From assembly GCA_015056205.1 (NCBI GenBank), contig SVGS01000009.1, forward strand, positions 1-64,000: DNA of 64,000 bases. Reading direction: 5' to 3'. This DNA is from Clostridiales bacterium (GTDB taxonomy: Bacteria; Bacillota; Clostridia; Christensenellales; Aristaeellaceae). A program made the translations under genes and the position numbers. Shown piece after piece: positions 49,745 through 58,733 of the stretch. Position 1 is the first letter of the stretch, and the number at the start of each line of letters is the position of its first letter. A model generated the notes under the pieces. The model was given only the letters and a program-made list of their open reading frames with translations, ran no database searches and was not told the origin of the DNA.

Positions 49745-51526
49745 ATGCAAGCGAACAAAGGATCTTCTGAGTACCGCCTGTTGTCCGGACTTTTCTTCAA
49801 ACTTCTGCCATACCATGTTTTGCTGCTCGCGATTTCCGCCATCAACGGAATCGTGGACAGTGTATACGCCAGCAATGTGATCGGGAAGAGCGCCATGACC
49901 GCGATCGGTCTGTTCAGCCCGTTCAATCATTTTCTGTATGCGGCGAGTATGCTGTTTGTCAGCGGGACGCAGATGCTTTACGGCCGCTATCTCGCGAAGG
50001 ACCGGCAGAATATCAACGGTCTGCTCAGCGTCAACCTGGTGGTTTCCGGCGGGCTGGCGGTGCTTTCCGCCCTGCTGATGGTGGTCGCCGCAATGACCGG
50101 GGCGACGAGAGTTTTCATCAGTAAGGATCCGGATCTGCAGATGCTGAATGACTATATCTTCGGGCAGGCGATCGGCATTCCGGCTCTGGTGCTGGGGCAG
50201 CAGCTCTTCTCCTTCCTTTCGCTCGAAAACCAGAGAAAGCTGACCATGGTGGCCAGCATTGCCTGCCTGGCGGTCAACACGCTGTTTGACCATCTCTTCA
50301 TCGTCGTTTTCCGGATGGGGACTTTCGGCCTGGGACTCAGTACCTCCATCTCTTTCCTGGTGTTTCTCGGAATTCAGGCCTCCTTCTATATCAGGGGAAA
50401 ATCCGAATGGAAGCTTTCCCTGCGCGGATGCCGATGGGTGGATGCCGGGAAGATTGTCACACTGGGATATCCCGGCGCGCTTTCCCGGTTTGTGGAAATG
50501 TTCCGCTGCCTGATCGTAAACGCGCTGGTGCTGGCGTACATCGGGAGTGACGGTATGTCCTCCTTTGCCGCATCCAATTCGGTGCTGGCGGTGATCTGGG
50601 CGGTTCCGTTCGGCATGGTTGCCGTTTCCAGAATGCTGTTCAGTATCAGTATCGGCGAGGAAGACCGCCGGTCTCTGGTGACTGTTTTCAGAATCGTGCT
50701 GACCAGAGGCATGGCCATGATGGCGCTGATCGTCGCGGCACTGATCTTCCTGGCGGAACCGCTGACCCAGATGTTCTATCAGGATCCTTCTGATCCGGTT
50801 TACCGGATGACGGTGATGGGATTCCGGATGCTGCCTCTGTGCATGCCGCTGGCTGTTATCAGCCTTGATTTCGCAGCCTATGCCCAGACAGCGGAGAAGA
50901 AAGTCCTGTCTACGGTGCTGCCGGTGGTGGACGGAATGGTCGGCGTGACGCTGTGCAGCCTGATCCTGATTCCGTCGATGAAGAGAATGAGTGCCCTTTA
51001 TCTTGCCAATATTCTGAACGGCGTGATCTGTCTGGCCGTGATTGTGATCAGCGCCTGGATTCACCGGAAAGAGTTTCCGAACACATTTGAAGAATGTCTG
51101 GACATTCCGGACGATATCGGCGTGGGCGAGGAAGACCGGATTGACATCAGCGTAACGAAAATTGAAGAGGTTATGGCTGTTTCCCGGCAGATCACAGCCT
51201 TCTGCAAAGAGCACGGCGTGGATTCCCGCAGGGGCTATTTCGCAGGCCTCTGCATGGAGGAGATGGCCGGCAATGTGGTGGAACACGGGTTTAAAAGCGA
51301 TGATAAGGCCCATTCCGCGGATATCCGTGTGGTTCTGAAAGGAAATGAAATTATCCTTCGGATCCGGGATAACTGCAAGGGATTCGATCCCGCCATCCTG
51401 TACGCGAAGGCGACGGATGAAGAGGATGCGGGAAAGAATGTCGGTATCAAACTGGTATACCGTATCGCAAAGGATGTCAGCTATCAGAACCTGCTGGGGA
51501 TGAATGTGCTGACGATGCGGATCTGA
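49745..51526 (+). CDS. MATE-type transporter fused to an anti-sigma-like ATPase domain
   Basis: 593 residues. The first 450 form a twelve-helix MATE-like transporter (FFKLLPYHVLLLAISAINGIVDSVYASNVIG at the start). After a linker (ECLDIPDDIGVGEEDRIDISV), residues from about 465 form a small HATPase_c domain of the RsbW/SpoIIAB type: GYFAGLCMEEMAGNVVEHGF (N-box), LRIRDNCKGFDP (G1) and NVGIKLVYRIA (G2). This joins transport to a domain known from partner-switching kinases. ATG 49745 has GGAGTGGGG upstream. Confidence 0.85.
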   Translation: MQANKGSSEYRLLSGLFFKLLPYHVLLLAISAINGIVDSVYASNVIGKSAMTAIGLFSPFNHFLYAASMLFVSGTQMLYGRYLAKDRQNINGLLSVNLVVSGGLAVLSALLMVVAAMTGATRVFISKDPDLQMLNDYIFGQAIGIPALVLGQQLFSFLSLENQRKLTMVASIACLAVNTLFDHLFIVVFRMGTFGLGLSTSISFLVFLGIQASFYIRGKSEWKLSLRGCRWVDAGKIVTLGYPGALSRFVEMFRCLIVNALVLAYIGSDGMSSFAASNSVLAVIWAVPFGMVAVSRMLFSISIGEEDRRSLVTVFRIVLTRGMAMMALIVAALIFLAEPLTQMFYQDPSDPVYRMTVMGFRMLPLCMPLAVISLDFAAYAQTAEKKVLSTVLPVVDGMVGVTLCSLILIPSMKRMSALYLANILNGVICLAVIVISAWIHRKEFPNTFEECLDIPDDIGVGEEDRIDISVTKIEEVMAVSRQITAFCKEHGVDSRRGYFAGLCMEEMAGNVVEHGFKSDDKAHSADIRVVLKGNEIILRIRDNCKGFDPAILYAKATDEEDAGKNVGIKLVYRIAKDVSYQNLLGMNVLTMRI

Positions 51527-51612
51527 CCGGTCTTGCCAACCGCAAGCGCGGAATGGAGCATCTGACAGTCTGCCGGCTTCCGCGGTAATGCCCGGAACGG
51601 AGAACAGCAAAT

Positions 51613-52092
51613 TCAGTCAGTCACGGTCAGCTTATCCAGGGAGTATCCCTGCTGATAGCGCTGCATATACACTTCCGTACAGCGTTTGCAGCGCGCGAAC
51701 TGCCGGGAAGCGCCTTCCACGTCGCAATATACTTTCCAGATCCCGGAAAGCTTGCATGCATGCTTCCGATGGATAAATCCGTCCACGTCTGCCGGCGGAT
51801 AACCAAGGAACAATCCGACTTCATGCGGGAAATCCTGTCCATCGCGAAGCCGCACGATCAGCTGGGCGATGCAGCTGTTCGGATTTCCGCATGCATATCC
51901 GCATTCGGTCAGAAGCTTTAAAGCAAGATCATTCCGGAGATCCTGTTCCAGCATTTTCGGACGGTAGAAATAGACCAGCGCCCGGTCGTCGCCCCAGCGC
52001 AGGGGAAGGACACAACCCCCCTTGTGCCGAAGAACCTGATTCAGCCTTCTCAGCTCCGATGTCATTTCTTTCCTGCTGCTGAACCGGTTCAA
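51613..52092 (-). CDS. DUF3793-family protein, N-terminus short or missing
   Basis: 159 residues from TTG 52092 (or 150 from ATG 52065). The C-terminal core is clear: DFPHEVGLFLGYPPADVDGFI, CKLSGIWKVYCDVEGA and RCKRCTEVY. Family members usually start 30 or more residues earlier with a conserved N-terminal segment; it is not visible in any frame upstream, so the gene may be 5' truncated. Ribosome sites for both starts are poorly spaced. Function of the family is unknown. Confidence 0.7.
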   Translation of the reverse strand: MNRFSSRKEMTSELRRLNQVLRHKGGCVLPLRWGDDRALVYFYRPKMLEQDLRNDLALKLLTECGYACGNPNSCIAQLIVRLRDGQDFPHEVGLFLGYPPADVDGFIHRKHACKLSGIWKVYCDVEGASRQFARCKRCTEVYMQRYQQGYSLDKLTVTD

Positions 52093-52453
52093 CCTCCCGC
52101 CGCCCGGCCGGGCTCACTTTGAATGAAACACTGCAAACAAAACTCAGTTTCTGTTTCGGATTGAGAAAGGAACCCCTGACGTGAACGGTCCGGGAGTCAA
52201 CGGCTGTTTTCCTCCGGATCACACACAAATCCGCTATTCATTTCAGCACGGAACTATGATATAATACCGGTATAGAATCGATAACCAGGGAAAAGCTATC
52301 GAACCGGTATAAGGAACATCCCGGGAGCGGGAAGAGTCGGTTTCATGCGAAAACGATCATTCGGATCATATCAGGCATCGGCCGCCGGCATGGGCTCAGC
52401 CCGCTGGGCGGCGTGGACAAACGGCTGAATAACGGATGAGGAAGGTCGGGAAA
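52093..52453. other. PTS leader region
   Basis: It holds a TATAAT at 52260-52265 with a weak -35 (ATTCAT), the inverted repeat at 52264-52310 and the GAGGAAGG ribosome site of the PTS gene. No further gene was found. Confidence 0.55.
52264..52310. promoter_or_regulatory. Inverted repeat at the PTS promoter or leader
   Basis: ATACCGGT ... TCGATA (52264-52283) is complementary to TATCGA-ACCGGTAT (52297-52310) with a six-base bulge and a 13-base loop. It begins at the TATAAT box, so it can be an operator or an RNA hairpin. A role in sugar-dependent control of the PTS genes is inferred. Confidence 0.6.
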
Positions 52454-54334
52454 ATGAAATATCTTCAAAAGCTGGGAAAGGCGTTGATGCTGCCGGTGTC
52501 GGTCATGCCGATCTGCGGGCTGCTGATGGGACTGGGATACTGCCTGTGCCCGGCGGCGATGCAGGGCGGGGAGATCGCCGGGATCTGGGCGGAAATCGGT
52601 TATTTTCTGATCCGGGCCGGAGGCGCGCTGATTGATCACATCGCCTGGCTGTTCGCCATCGGGGTCGGGATCGGTATGTCTGAAAACAATGACGGAACGG
52701 GCGCAATCGCGGCGCTGGTTTCCTGGCTGATGATCATTACGCTGCTGAATGTGGAAACGGTGAAAACCCTGATCCCTTCCGCGGCAGAGGACAGCAGCCG
52801 GATTCTGGCGTTCACCAGGATTGAAAACCCGTTCATCGGCATTCTTTCGGGGATCATCGGTTCTGTATGTTATAACCGCTTCCACGGGACAAAGCTGCCG
52901 GACTGGCTGTCATTTTTCAGCGGAAAGCGGGCGGTGGCGATTGTCGCGGGGCTTGCGTCCGTCGTCATCGCTTTTGCGCTCCTGCTGATCTGGCCGCTGC
53001 TTTTCTCCGGCCTGACTGCCCTCGGACGCGGTATTGAACAGCTTGGACCGGCGGGCGCAGGGCTTTACGCGTTCCTGAACCGTCTGCTGATCCCCTTCGG
53101 CCTGCATCACGCACTCAACAACGTGTTCTGGTTCGATACAATCGGCCTGGGGGATCTGACGCATTTCTGGGCAGGGGAGACCAGCGCGGATGTGACATGG
53201 TCCCTGGGAATGTACATGTCCGGATTCTTCCCCTGCATGATGTTCGGCGTTCCGGGCGCGGCGCTGGCAATGCTCCGGAGCGCAAAACCGGAACGGAAGA
53301 AAGCCGCTGCCGGCATTCTGCTGTCCAGCGCGCTGTGCGCTTTTGTATGCGGAGTAACGGAACCTTTTGAGTTTGCCTTCATGTTCCTTGCGCCGGCCCT
53401 TTACGCGGTGTATGCCCTGCTGTACGGTATCATTTCCTTTGTCACGGTGGTTTCCGGGTTCCGGGGCGGCTTCAGCTTTTCCGCCGGCGTAACGGATCTG
53501 TTTTTCTCCTCGACGCTGCCGGCGGCCGCGAAAACCTGGCTGATCATACCGCTGGGGCTTCTGTCCTTCGCCCTTTTCTACGGTATATTCCGTTTCATGA
53601 TCGTGAAATGGAATATGAAAACACCGGGGCGTGAGGATGCTGCGCCGGCGGAAACGGGCGCGGCGGTGACCGGAAATCCGGATGGTAAATATGCCGATAT
53701 GGCGAGGATCATTCTCCGGGGGCTGGGAGGCCCGGAAAATATACTGTCCATCGACAACTGCATTACCCGGCTGCGGCTGGAAATCAGGGATATGAGCAGA
53801 GTGGACGAAAGCGTGATCCGCTCGTCCGGCGCGGCCGGCGTGATCCGCCCCGGCAAAAACGCCCTGCAGATCGTAATCGGCACCACGGTACAGTTTGTGG
53901 CAGATGAGCTGAAGCAGCTGTGCGGGCCGCAGGCTGCGGTCCCGGCGCCCGGGCAAAACGGCGGAGAAAAAACAAACGATGGACCGAAGCAGGCTGTTCC
54001 GGCACCGGCTTCCGGAACATACCGAAGGGTCACCCCGCAGGATCTGATCTTCGGCCTGCCGGCCGTATTTCCGGACGGAGACAGCTTTGACTATGTCATC
54101 ACGGAACAAACCGGGATTCATGCCCGGCCGGCGGGCGAAATCGTCAAAATAGTCAAACAGTATGACTGTAAAGTAACTGCGGAAGCCGGAGGGAAAACCG
54201 TCGCCGCGGACAGCGTGATCGAACTGATGTCCCTGGGCGCGGCGGAAGGCACCCGGATTACGTTCCGGGCATCCGGTCCGGATGGCCCCCAGGCGCTTGC
54301 GGCGCTCTATCAATATGTGAAGGAGAAACTCTGA
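52454..54334 (+). CDS. PTS fusion protein EIIC-EIIB-HPr, glucose superfamily
   Basis: 626 residues. Residues 1 to about 395 are a glucose/maltose/GlcNAc-type EIIC membrane domain (GKALMLPVSVMPICGLLMGLGY, PFGLHHALNNVFW, GVTEPFEFAFMF). EIIB follows, with its phosphocysteine in SIDNCITRLRLE (Cys436). A Pro/Ala-rich linker leads to an HPr domain with the phosphohistidine in QTGIHARPAGE (about His556). HPr is normally a free protein. ATG 52454 has GAGGAAGG upstream, and the gene overlaps the EI-EIIA gene by one base. Confidence 0.92.
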   Translation: MKYLQKLGKALMLPVSVMPICGLLMGLGYCLCPAAMQGGEIAGIWAEIGYFLIRAGGALIDHIAWLFAIGVGIGMSENNDGTGAIAALVSWLMIITLLNVETVKTLIPSAAEDSSRILAFTRIENPFIGILSGIIGSVCYNRFHGTKLPDWLSFFSGKRAVAIVAGLASVVIAFALLLIWPLLFSGLTALGRGIEQLGPAGAGLYAFLNRLLIPFGLHHALNNVFWFDTIGLGDLTHFWAGETSADVTWSLGMYMSGFFPCMMFGVPGAALAMLRSAKPERKKAAAGILLSSALCAFVCGVTEPFEFAFMFLAPALYAVYALLYGIISFVTVVSGFRGGFSFSAGVTDLFFSSTLPAAAKTWLIIPLGLLSFALFYGIFRFMIVKWNMKTPGREDAAPAETGAAVTGNPDGKYADMARIILRGLGGPENILSIDNCITRLRLEIRDMSRVDESVIRSSGAAGVIRPGKNALQIVIGTTVQFVADELKQLCGPQAAVPAPGQNGGEKTNDGPKQAVPAPASGTYRRVTPQDLIFGLPAVFPDGDSFDYVITEQTGIHARPAGEIVKIVKQYDCKVTAEAGGKTVAADSVIELMSLGAAEGTRITFRASGPDGPQALAALYQYVKEKL

Positions 54335-56346
54335 TGCCCCGATATGAATGCAGAACGGCCCAGAAAGGATTCGCCGCGGGGAAGGCTTTTGTGATCCGTC
54401 CGGACCGGACCGGAGAATACCGGCCGGGAGATCCCGTGGAGGAGGCAGCCCGGCTGGAAACCGCGGCGACGGAAATGAAGCGCAGGCTGACGGCGGGAAA
54501 GAAAGATGCCGATCCGGCGGGAGCGGCAGTCATCGACGCGGAAATTTTGATTCTGGACGATGAGAATTTCCTCGGTTCAGCCCGCCGGGCGATCCGGGAG
54601 GAACGGCTGGGCGCGCCGGATGCGGTGAAACAGGCGGCGGAGAAACTGTGCGAAAAACTCATGGAAAGCGGACAGGACTATATCCGTCAGCGGTGCGAGG
54701 ATGTCCGCGGATTCGCCGCGGGCCTGACCGCGCTGATTGCGGGCGGACTGGAGGTCCCCTCGGAGCCCTGTATCCTGGCAGGAAGCGAACTGAGTCCGGG
54801 GCAGATTACCATGATCGGCCCGGAAATGATCCGGGGAATCCTGACGGAAATCGGATCGCCCACCTCCCACGTATCCGTACTGGCGGGCAACTATGGCATT
54901 CCCTATCTGTACGGGCTGGAAAACCTGACGGAAAAGGTGCGGCAGCAGGACTACCTGATTCTTGACCCGGATGGGGACGGCGTCTGGGTGAACCCGCCGG
55001 AGGAAAAAATCCGGGAGGCGGAAGCACGCCAGGAAGAGATTCGGGAAGCCCGGGAAAAACAGCAAAAGCAGGCGACTGGGAAAGTCACACGGACGAGGAT
55101 CTGCGCCAATATTTCCCGGGCGGAGGAAGCGGACGGACTCCCGGAGAAGGGAGCGGACGGGATCGGGCTGTTCCGGTCGGAACTGCTGTTTCTGAACGGA
55201 GCGGAGGCGCCGTCTGAAGAGGAACAGTTCGGGGCGTACCGGCACGCGGCGGAAGCGATGGCCGGCCGGGAAACCGTGATCCGAACGATGGACATCGGAT
55301 CGGATAAACATGCGGCATGGCTGAAGATACCGGAGGAGATCAACCCGGCGCTGGGACTCCGGGGACTGCGCGTATCCCTGGAGTACCGGGAATTGTTCAG
55401 ATCGCAGCTGCGGGCGATGCTCCGTGCTGCGGCATACGGCAACGTCCGGATCATGATCCCGATGGTGGCCTCGGAATGGGAACTCGATGAAGTACTGAAG
55501 GAAATACAGACCGCCTCGGAGGAACTGGAACGGCGGGGAGAAAAATTCAGAATTCCAGAAACCGGCGTAATGATAGAGACGCCGGCAGCGGTGATGATTG
55601 CCCCGGCGCTGGCGGAGAAGGCACGGTTTTTCAGTATCGGAACAAACGATCTGACGCAATATACGCTGGCGGTGGACCGTGAGGCGCGCGGCATGGAACG
55701 GTACAGCAACCCGATGCATGAGGCCGTCCTGCGCATGATCGCCCTGGCGACGGAAGCGGCGCACGCAAAACATATCCCGGTTGCCGTATGCGGCGAACTG
55801 GCCGGAAATCCCGAAGGGGCGGAACAGCTGATCCGGATCGGCGTGGACGAACTGTCCGTATCCCCCGCAAAGCTTGCGGCGGTTCGCAACCGGGCGGCGG
55901 AAATCGAGGACAGCATGGCACAGGAAACCGGGAAAGACAGGAACGAGGGAATCCGGTCTCCCGCGGAGGGAGAGCTGGTCCCGATGGCAGAAATCCCGGA
56001 TCCCGTTTTTTCAGGCGGCGTGATGGGAGAATGCGTCGGCGTGATTCCGGCAAACGGAAAGATCTATGCGCCTGTCAGCGGAACCGTGACGACGGTGGCC
56101 GCTACCGGGCACGCGGTCTCCCTCAGGGGAAATGGGGAGGAGATCCTGGTCCACGCAGGACTGGACACGGTCCGGCTGAAGGGGGAAGGCTTCAGGGTTC
56201 ATGTCAGCGAAGGGGAGCACGTGAAGCAGGGGCAGCTGATCATGGAGATGGATCCGGAGCTGATCCGCGCCCGGGGATTCAATCCGATGATCATCGTTGT
56301 CCGGATGAGTCAGGGGGACGATTCTGGCGAAAAAAGGAACAATTAA
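54334..56346 (+). CDS. PTS fusion protein EI-EIIA
   Basis: 670 residues. The EI part has the phosphohistidine in GSPTSHVSVLAGNYGIP (His179), the PEP-site stretches RTMDIGSDKHAAW and NPALGLRGLRVSLEYRELF, and VCGELAGNPEGAEQL. After about residue 545 an EIIA-Glc domain follows: PDPVFSGGVMGECVGVIP, GTVTTVAATGHAVSL, and the active His in ILVHAGLDTVRLKGEGF. With the gene upstream this covers EI, HPr, EIIA, EIIB and EIIC. HPr lacks visible regulatory context, so a link to CcpA-type control is unknown. Confidence 0.92.
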   Translation: MPRYECRTAQKGFAAGKAFVIRPDRTGEYRPGDPVEEAARLETAATEMKRRLTAGKKDADPAGAAVIDAEILILDDENFLGSARRAIREERLGAPDAVKQAAEKLCEKLMESGQDYIRQRCEDVRGFAAGLTALIAGGLEVPSEPCILAGSELSPGQITMIGPEMIRGILTEIGSPTSHVSVLAGNYGIPYLYGLENLTEKVRQQDYLILDPDGDGVWVNPPEEKIREAEARQEEIREAREKQQKQATGKVTRTRICANISRAEEADGLPEKGADGIGLFRSELLFLNGAEAPSEEEQFGAYRHAAEAMAGRETVIRTMDIGSDKHAAWLKIPEEINPALGLRGLRVSLEYRELFRSQLRAMLRAAAYGNVRIMIPMVASEWELDEVLKEIQTASEELERRGEKFRIPETGVMIETPAAVMIAPALAEKARFFSIGTNDLTQYTLAVDREARGMERYSNPMHEAVLRMIALATEAAHAKHIPVAVCGELAGNPEGAEQLIRIGVDELSVSPAKLAAVRNRAAEIEDSMAQETGKDRNEGIRSPAEGELVPMAEIPDPVFSGGVMGECVGVIPANGKIYAPVSGTVTTVAATGHAVSLRGNGEEILVHAGLDTVRLKGEGFRVHVSEGEHVKQGQLIMEMDPELIRARGFNPMIIVVRMSQGDDSGEKRNN

Positions 56347-56465
56347 AACAGAAAGAGGAATTTCCTTGATTAAAGAAACACTGAGAAGCACCGTTGGCTT
56401 GCTGGCGGGAATGAATACCGTTCCCACGGCGATACAATCCGGCGACGGGGGATACCGGACGGAAC
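56347..56465. other. Start of a broken frame between PTS and aspartase remnant
   Basis: AGAGGAA precedes a TTG at about 56365 that opens a short frame (IKETLRSTVGLLAGMNTVPT) and soon runs out of phase across the aspartase remnant. It may be the 5' end of a former third PTS-operon gene, joined to the remnant by deletion. Confidence 0.3.
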
Positions 56466-56798
56466 ATGATTCTCTACAATCTTTTCCAGTCCATCGACAC
56501 TCTTGGATTCGCGACGGAAACCTTTGTGGATAACTGCATTTCCGGTATTACGGCCAATGAGAAGAGATGCCGCGACCTGGTGGAAAACAGCGTGGGCATC
56601 GTGACGACACTGGCGCCTGTGATCGGCTATCAGCGGGCGGCGGATATCGCCAAGAAAGCCCTGAAGGAGAACCGGCCCGTACGGGAAATTATTCTGGAAG
56701 AAAAGGTGCTGGAACCGGAAGAGGTTGAACGGATTCTGGATCCGGTGCGCATGACGGAACCGACATTCTTCGGCGCTCAGGAGCATCCGGCTCCCTGA
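56466..56798 (+). pseudogene. Aspartate ammonia-lyase C-terminal remnant
   Basis: 110 codons matching only the C-terminal domain of the aspartase/fumarase family: NLFQSIDTLGFATETFVDNCISGITANEKRCRDLVENSVGIVTTLAPVIGYQRAADIAKKAL, ending near ERILDPVRMTEP. The catalytic SS loop and the first 350 residues of the enzyme are absent and no ribosome site precedes ATG 56466. A deletion remnant. Confidence 0.88.
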
Positions 56799-56920
56799 CG
56801 GGGAAAATGATGTCCGCTTTCATGCCGGATTTTTTTCAGAATGCTGTTGATCTGGCTTTTGATCGTGGCTTCGGAAACAAAACGGGTTTTGGCGACCTCC
56901 CGGTAGTTGTCTTCATGTTC
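56777..56920 (-). pseudogene. LuxR-type helix-turn-helix remnant
   Basis: An open frame without a start, bounded by stops, encodes NYREVAKTRFVSEATIKSQINSILKKI. This matches the DNA-binding helices of LuxR/NarL regulators (pattern EIAxxLFISEATVKxHVxxILxKL). The rest of the regulator is missing. It overlaps the aspartase remnant tail-to-tail. Confidence 0.6.
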
Positions 56921-57042
56921 TCAGTCCTCCTTCACAGATGAGTCAGCACGCGTACCGGTCATCCGGTACGCCTACAGATTACGATAACGGAAGCGGAAAT
57001 TACAGGCTCACTTCCGAAAAATACAGCCGGTTATTTCTCCGA

Positions 57043-57108
57043 AGAAAAAAAGGCCGTTTTCCTCTCAGGGAATCCGGCCGCCGGGCCAGAGAAGGGAAGG
57101 CCGGATTC
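57043..57108 (-). terminator. Probable end of the cobalamin operon
   Basis: An inverted repeat GAATCCGGCC/GGCCGGATTC (57099-57108 and 57070-57079) spans the last codons of the cobC-like gene. Further on in the - strand transcript, CGGCC is followed by TTTTTTT (about 57047-57053). The stems are long-looped, so this is a moderate call. Confidence 0.45.
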
Positions 57109-57649
57109 TTTCGTATGAACCGTCGCTGTTCAGAATATAGCCATCACCGTTCCCGATCTGGAAATCATAATAATTCCCGCGCGGAAGGGCCATCGCTTCC
57201 ATAATGGCCATGATGGTTCCGCCGTGAACGATCAAAGCGCAGTTTTCGTTTTCGGAACAGGCCGGAAGAGAATAAAACGCCTTCAGGCTCCGGGCCGAAA
57301 ACGCTTTGCGGCTTTCGCCGCCGGGGAAGGGCAGTTCCCCTCCGGAATCGATCCAGGCCTGATAGTCTTCCCGGCCGTTCAGTTCCGCGTAATTCCGATA
57401 TTCAAAAGCACCGAAGTCACATTCCCTGAAATCCGGGATGATCTGCGGGGAAAGACCCGGATAAAGGACAGCCGCTGTTTCCAGGCATCTTCGCATAGGA
57501 CTGGTATAGACACGCTGAACCGCCGGGTACGGATGCTGCTTTAGCTGCCGGATCCCTTCCGGGCAGAGCGGCTCATCCGTCCGGCATCCGACATACCGCT
57601 TTTGCAGGTTTCCTTCCGTCAGCCCGTGGCGAATCAGAATCCAGCTCAT
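57065..57649 (-). CDS. cobC: Histidine phosphatase, alpha-ribazole phosphatase (CobC) type
   Basis: 194 residues of the phosphoglycerate-mutase-like family. The catalytic RHG is ILIRHGLTEGN, the second His is in LIVHGGTIMAIM, and Arg/Glu landmarks include VYTSPMRRCLETAAVL and FRECDFGAFEYRNYAEL. In a cobalamin operon this is most likely alpha-ribazole-5'-phosphate phosphatase. ATG 57649 overlaps the CobU-like gene upstream by four bases. Confidence 0.85.
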   Translation of the reverse strand: MSWILIRHGLTEGNLQKRYVGCRTDEPLCPEGIRQLKQHPYPAVQRVYTSPMRRCLETAAVLYPGLSPQIIPDFRECDFGAFEYRNYAELNGREDYQAWIDSGGELPFPGGESRKAFSARSLKAFYSLPACSENENCALIVHGGTIMAIMEAMALPRGNYYDFQIGNGDGYILNSDGSYERIRPSLLWPGGRIP

Positions 57650-57975
57650 TTGATCCGCACCCCGATTCCGCATATGCAGCGTGTGACCTGCTCCGCGTTT
57701 CGGGCCAGGACACACAGCACCCGTCCGACCGCTTCCCTGAAAGCCCGGTCTTCCGCAGCCATCGGAACCACACCCGCGCCGACTTCATTCGCGATGACAA
57801 CAGCGTCCGGATGATCCCGGCAGAATGCCGCCGCAAACGCAAGAGGATCCCGGCCCTCAGCCAGGACAGCCTTCCGGATGGTTTCGTGAAAATCACGATA
57901 AAGCGGCATCCCGGGATTTTCCGCCTGCGCCATTTCCGCCTGCCCCTGATAAGCCCCGCCGATATACAGCTTCAT
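57646..57975 (-). CDS. Short CobU-like protein, P-loop degenerate
   Basis: 109 residues. The C-terminal half matches CobU (adenosylcobinamide kinase/guanylyltransferase): VVIANEVGAGVVPMAAEDRAFREAVGRVLCVLAR. The N-terminus reads LYIGGAYQGQAEMA where a CobU P-loop GxxGxGKS is expected, so kinase activity is doubtful. A full CobU is encoded at 58724. ATG 57975 overlaps the cobS stop (ATGA). It may be a regulatory or structural paralogue. Confidence 0.75.
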   Translation of the reverse strand: MKLYIGGAYQGQAEMAQAENPGMPLYRDFHETIRKAVLAEGRDPLAFAAAFCRDHPDAVVIANEVGAGVVPMAAEDRAFREAVGRVLCVLARNAEQVTRCICGIGVRIK

Positions 57976-58733
57976 ATCCATTTTCCCCCGATGACGATGA
58001 CGGCGGATAAAACCAGCTCGGTGATCTGCAGAAACCAGCCTGCCAGATCACCGGTGACTCCGCCGAAATGCTTATAGGCCATATGCTGATAATAAAAATA
58101 GCAAAGCACGGACGCCAAAGCGCAGGCCGGAGCCGGCCAGCCGCCGGAGACAGCCCACAGGACCAGGCAGAATGCCGCGTACACACAACCGCTGAGCGGT
58201 ACCGTCCGCTTTTCGGCGGCTTTGGAAAGATCCTTCAGCATGCCGTTTTGCCTGGCGCTTTTCATCCGGACCAGCGCCAGGGCGCTGAGGGCCCGGGAAA
58301 GCACAAAAACCCCGATGAGCCGGACGCCTGCCGCCGTATCCGCTTCGGCGTAAATCGCCGCCGACAGCAGCAGATAACCCGCACAGCCCATGACGGCAAA
58401 CGCGCCGGTATGGCTGTCCTTCAGAATCTCCAGGCGCTTTTCCCTGGGCTGCCAGGAAGCCAGCGCGTCCAGGGTGTCCATATACCCATCCATATGGATG
58501 CCTCCCGTAATCAGCAGGGGAAGCAGCGCGGCAAACGCGCCCTGCAGGAACATGCTGATCTTCAAACGGGCGCATAACGCCATCCAGCCCCAGAGGAGCA
58601 GGCCGATGACCAGGCCGACAAGCGGGAAAAAGCACAGGCTGTACCGGCGGTTCTCCTCGTTCCACTCCACCTGCGGAACCGGAATCCGGGAGTAGGTCGA
58701 AAAGGCGGTCAGCAGGGAACGGATCACAGGCAT
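57972..58733 (-). CDS. cobS: Cobalamin synthase CobS
   Basis: 253 residues, about six to seven membrane helices. The CobS signature is GIHMDGYMDTLDALASWQPREKRLEILKDSHTGAFAVMG, containing the acidic metal-binding motif. It joins adenosyl-GDP-cobinamide with alpha-ribazole at the membrane. The N-terminal FSTYSRIPVP is also typical. GGAGAG precedes the start, and it overlaps cobU by ten bases. Confidence 0.95.
   Translation of the reverse strand: MPVIRSLLTAFSTYSRIPVPQVEWNEENRRYSLCFFPLVGLVIGLLLWGWMALCARLKISMFLQGAFAALLPLLITGGIHMDGYMDTLDALASWQPREKRLEILKDSHTGAFAVMGCAGYLLLSAAIYAEADTAAGVRLIGVFVLSRALSALALVRMKSARQNGMLKDLSKAAEKRTVPLSGCVYAAFCLVLWAVSGGWPAPACALASVLCYFYYQHMAYKHFGGVTGDLAGWFLQITELVLSAVIVIGGKWI

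Noticed and set aside
49625-51610. A 661-codon antisense frame over the MATE-ATPase gene
   Set aside because: Extremely His/Gln/Arg-rich translation, no membrane or domain pattern; shadow of the real gene.
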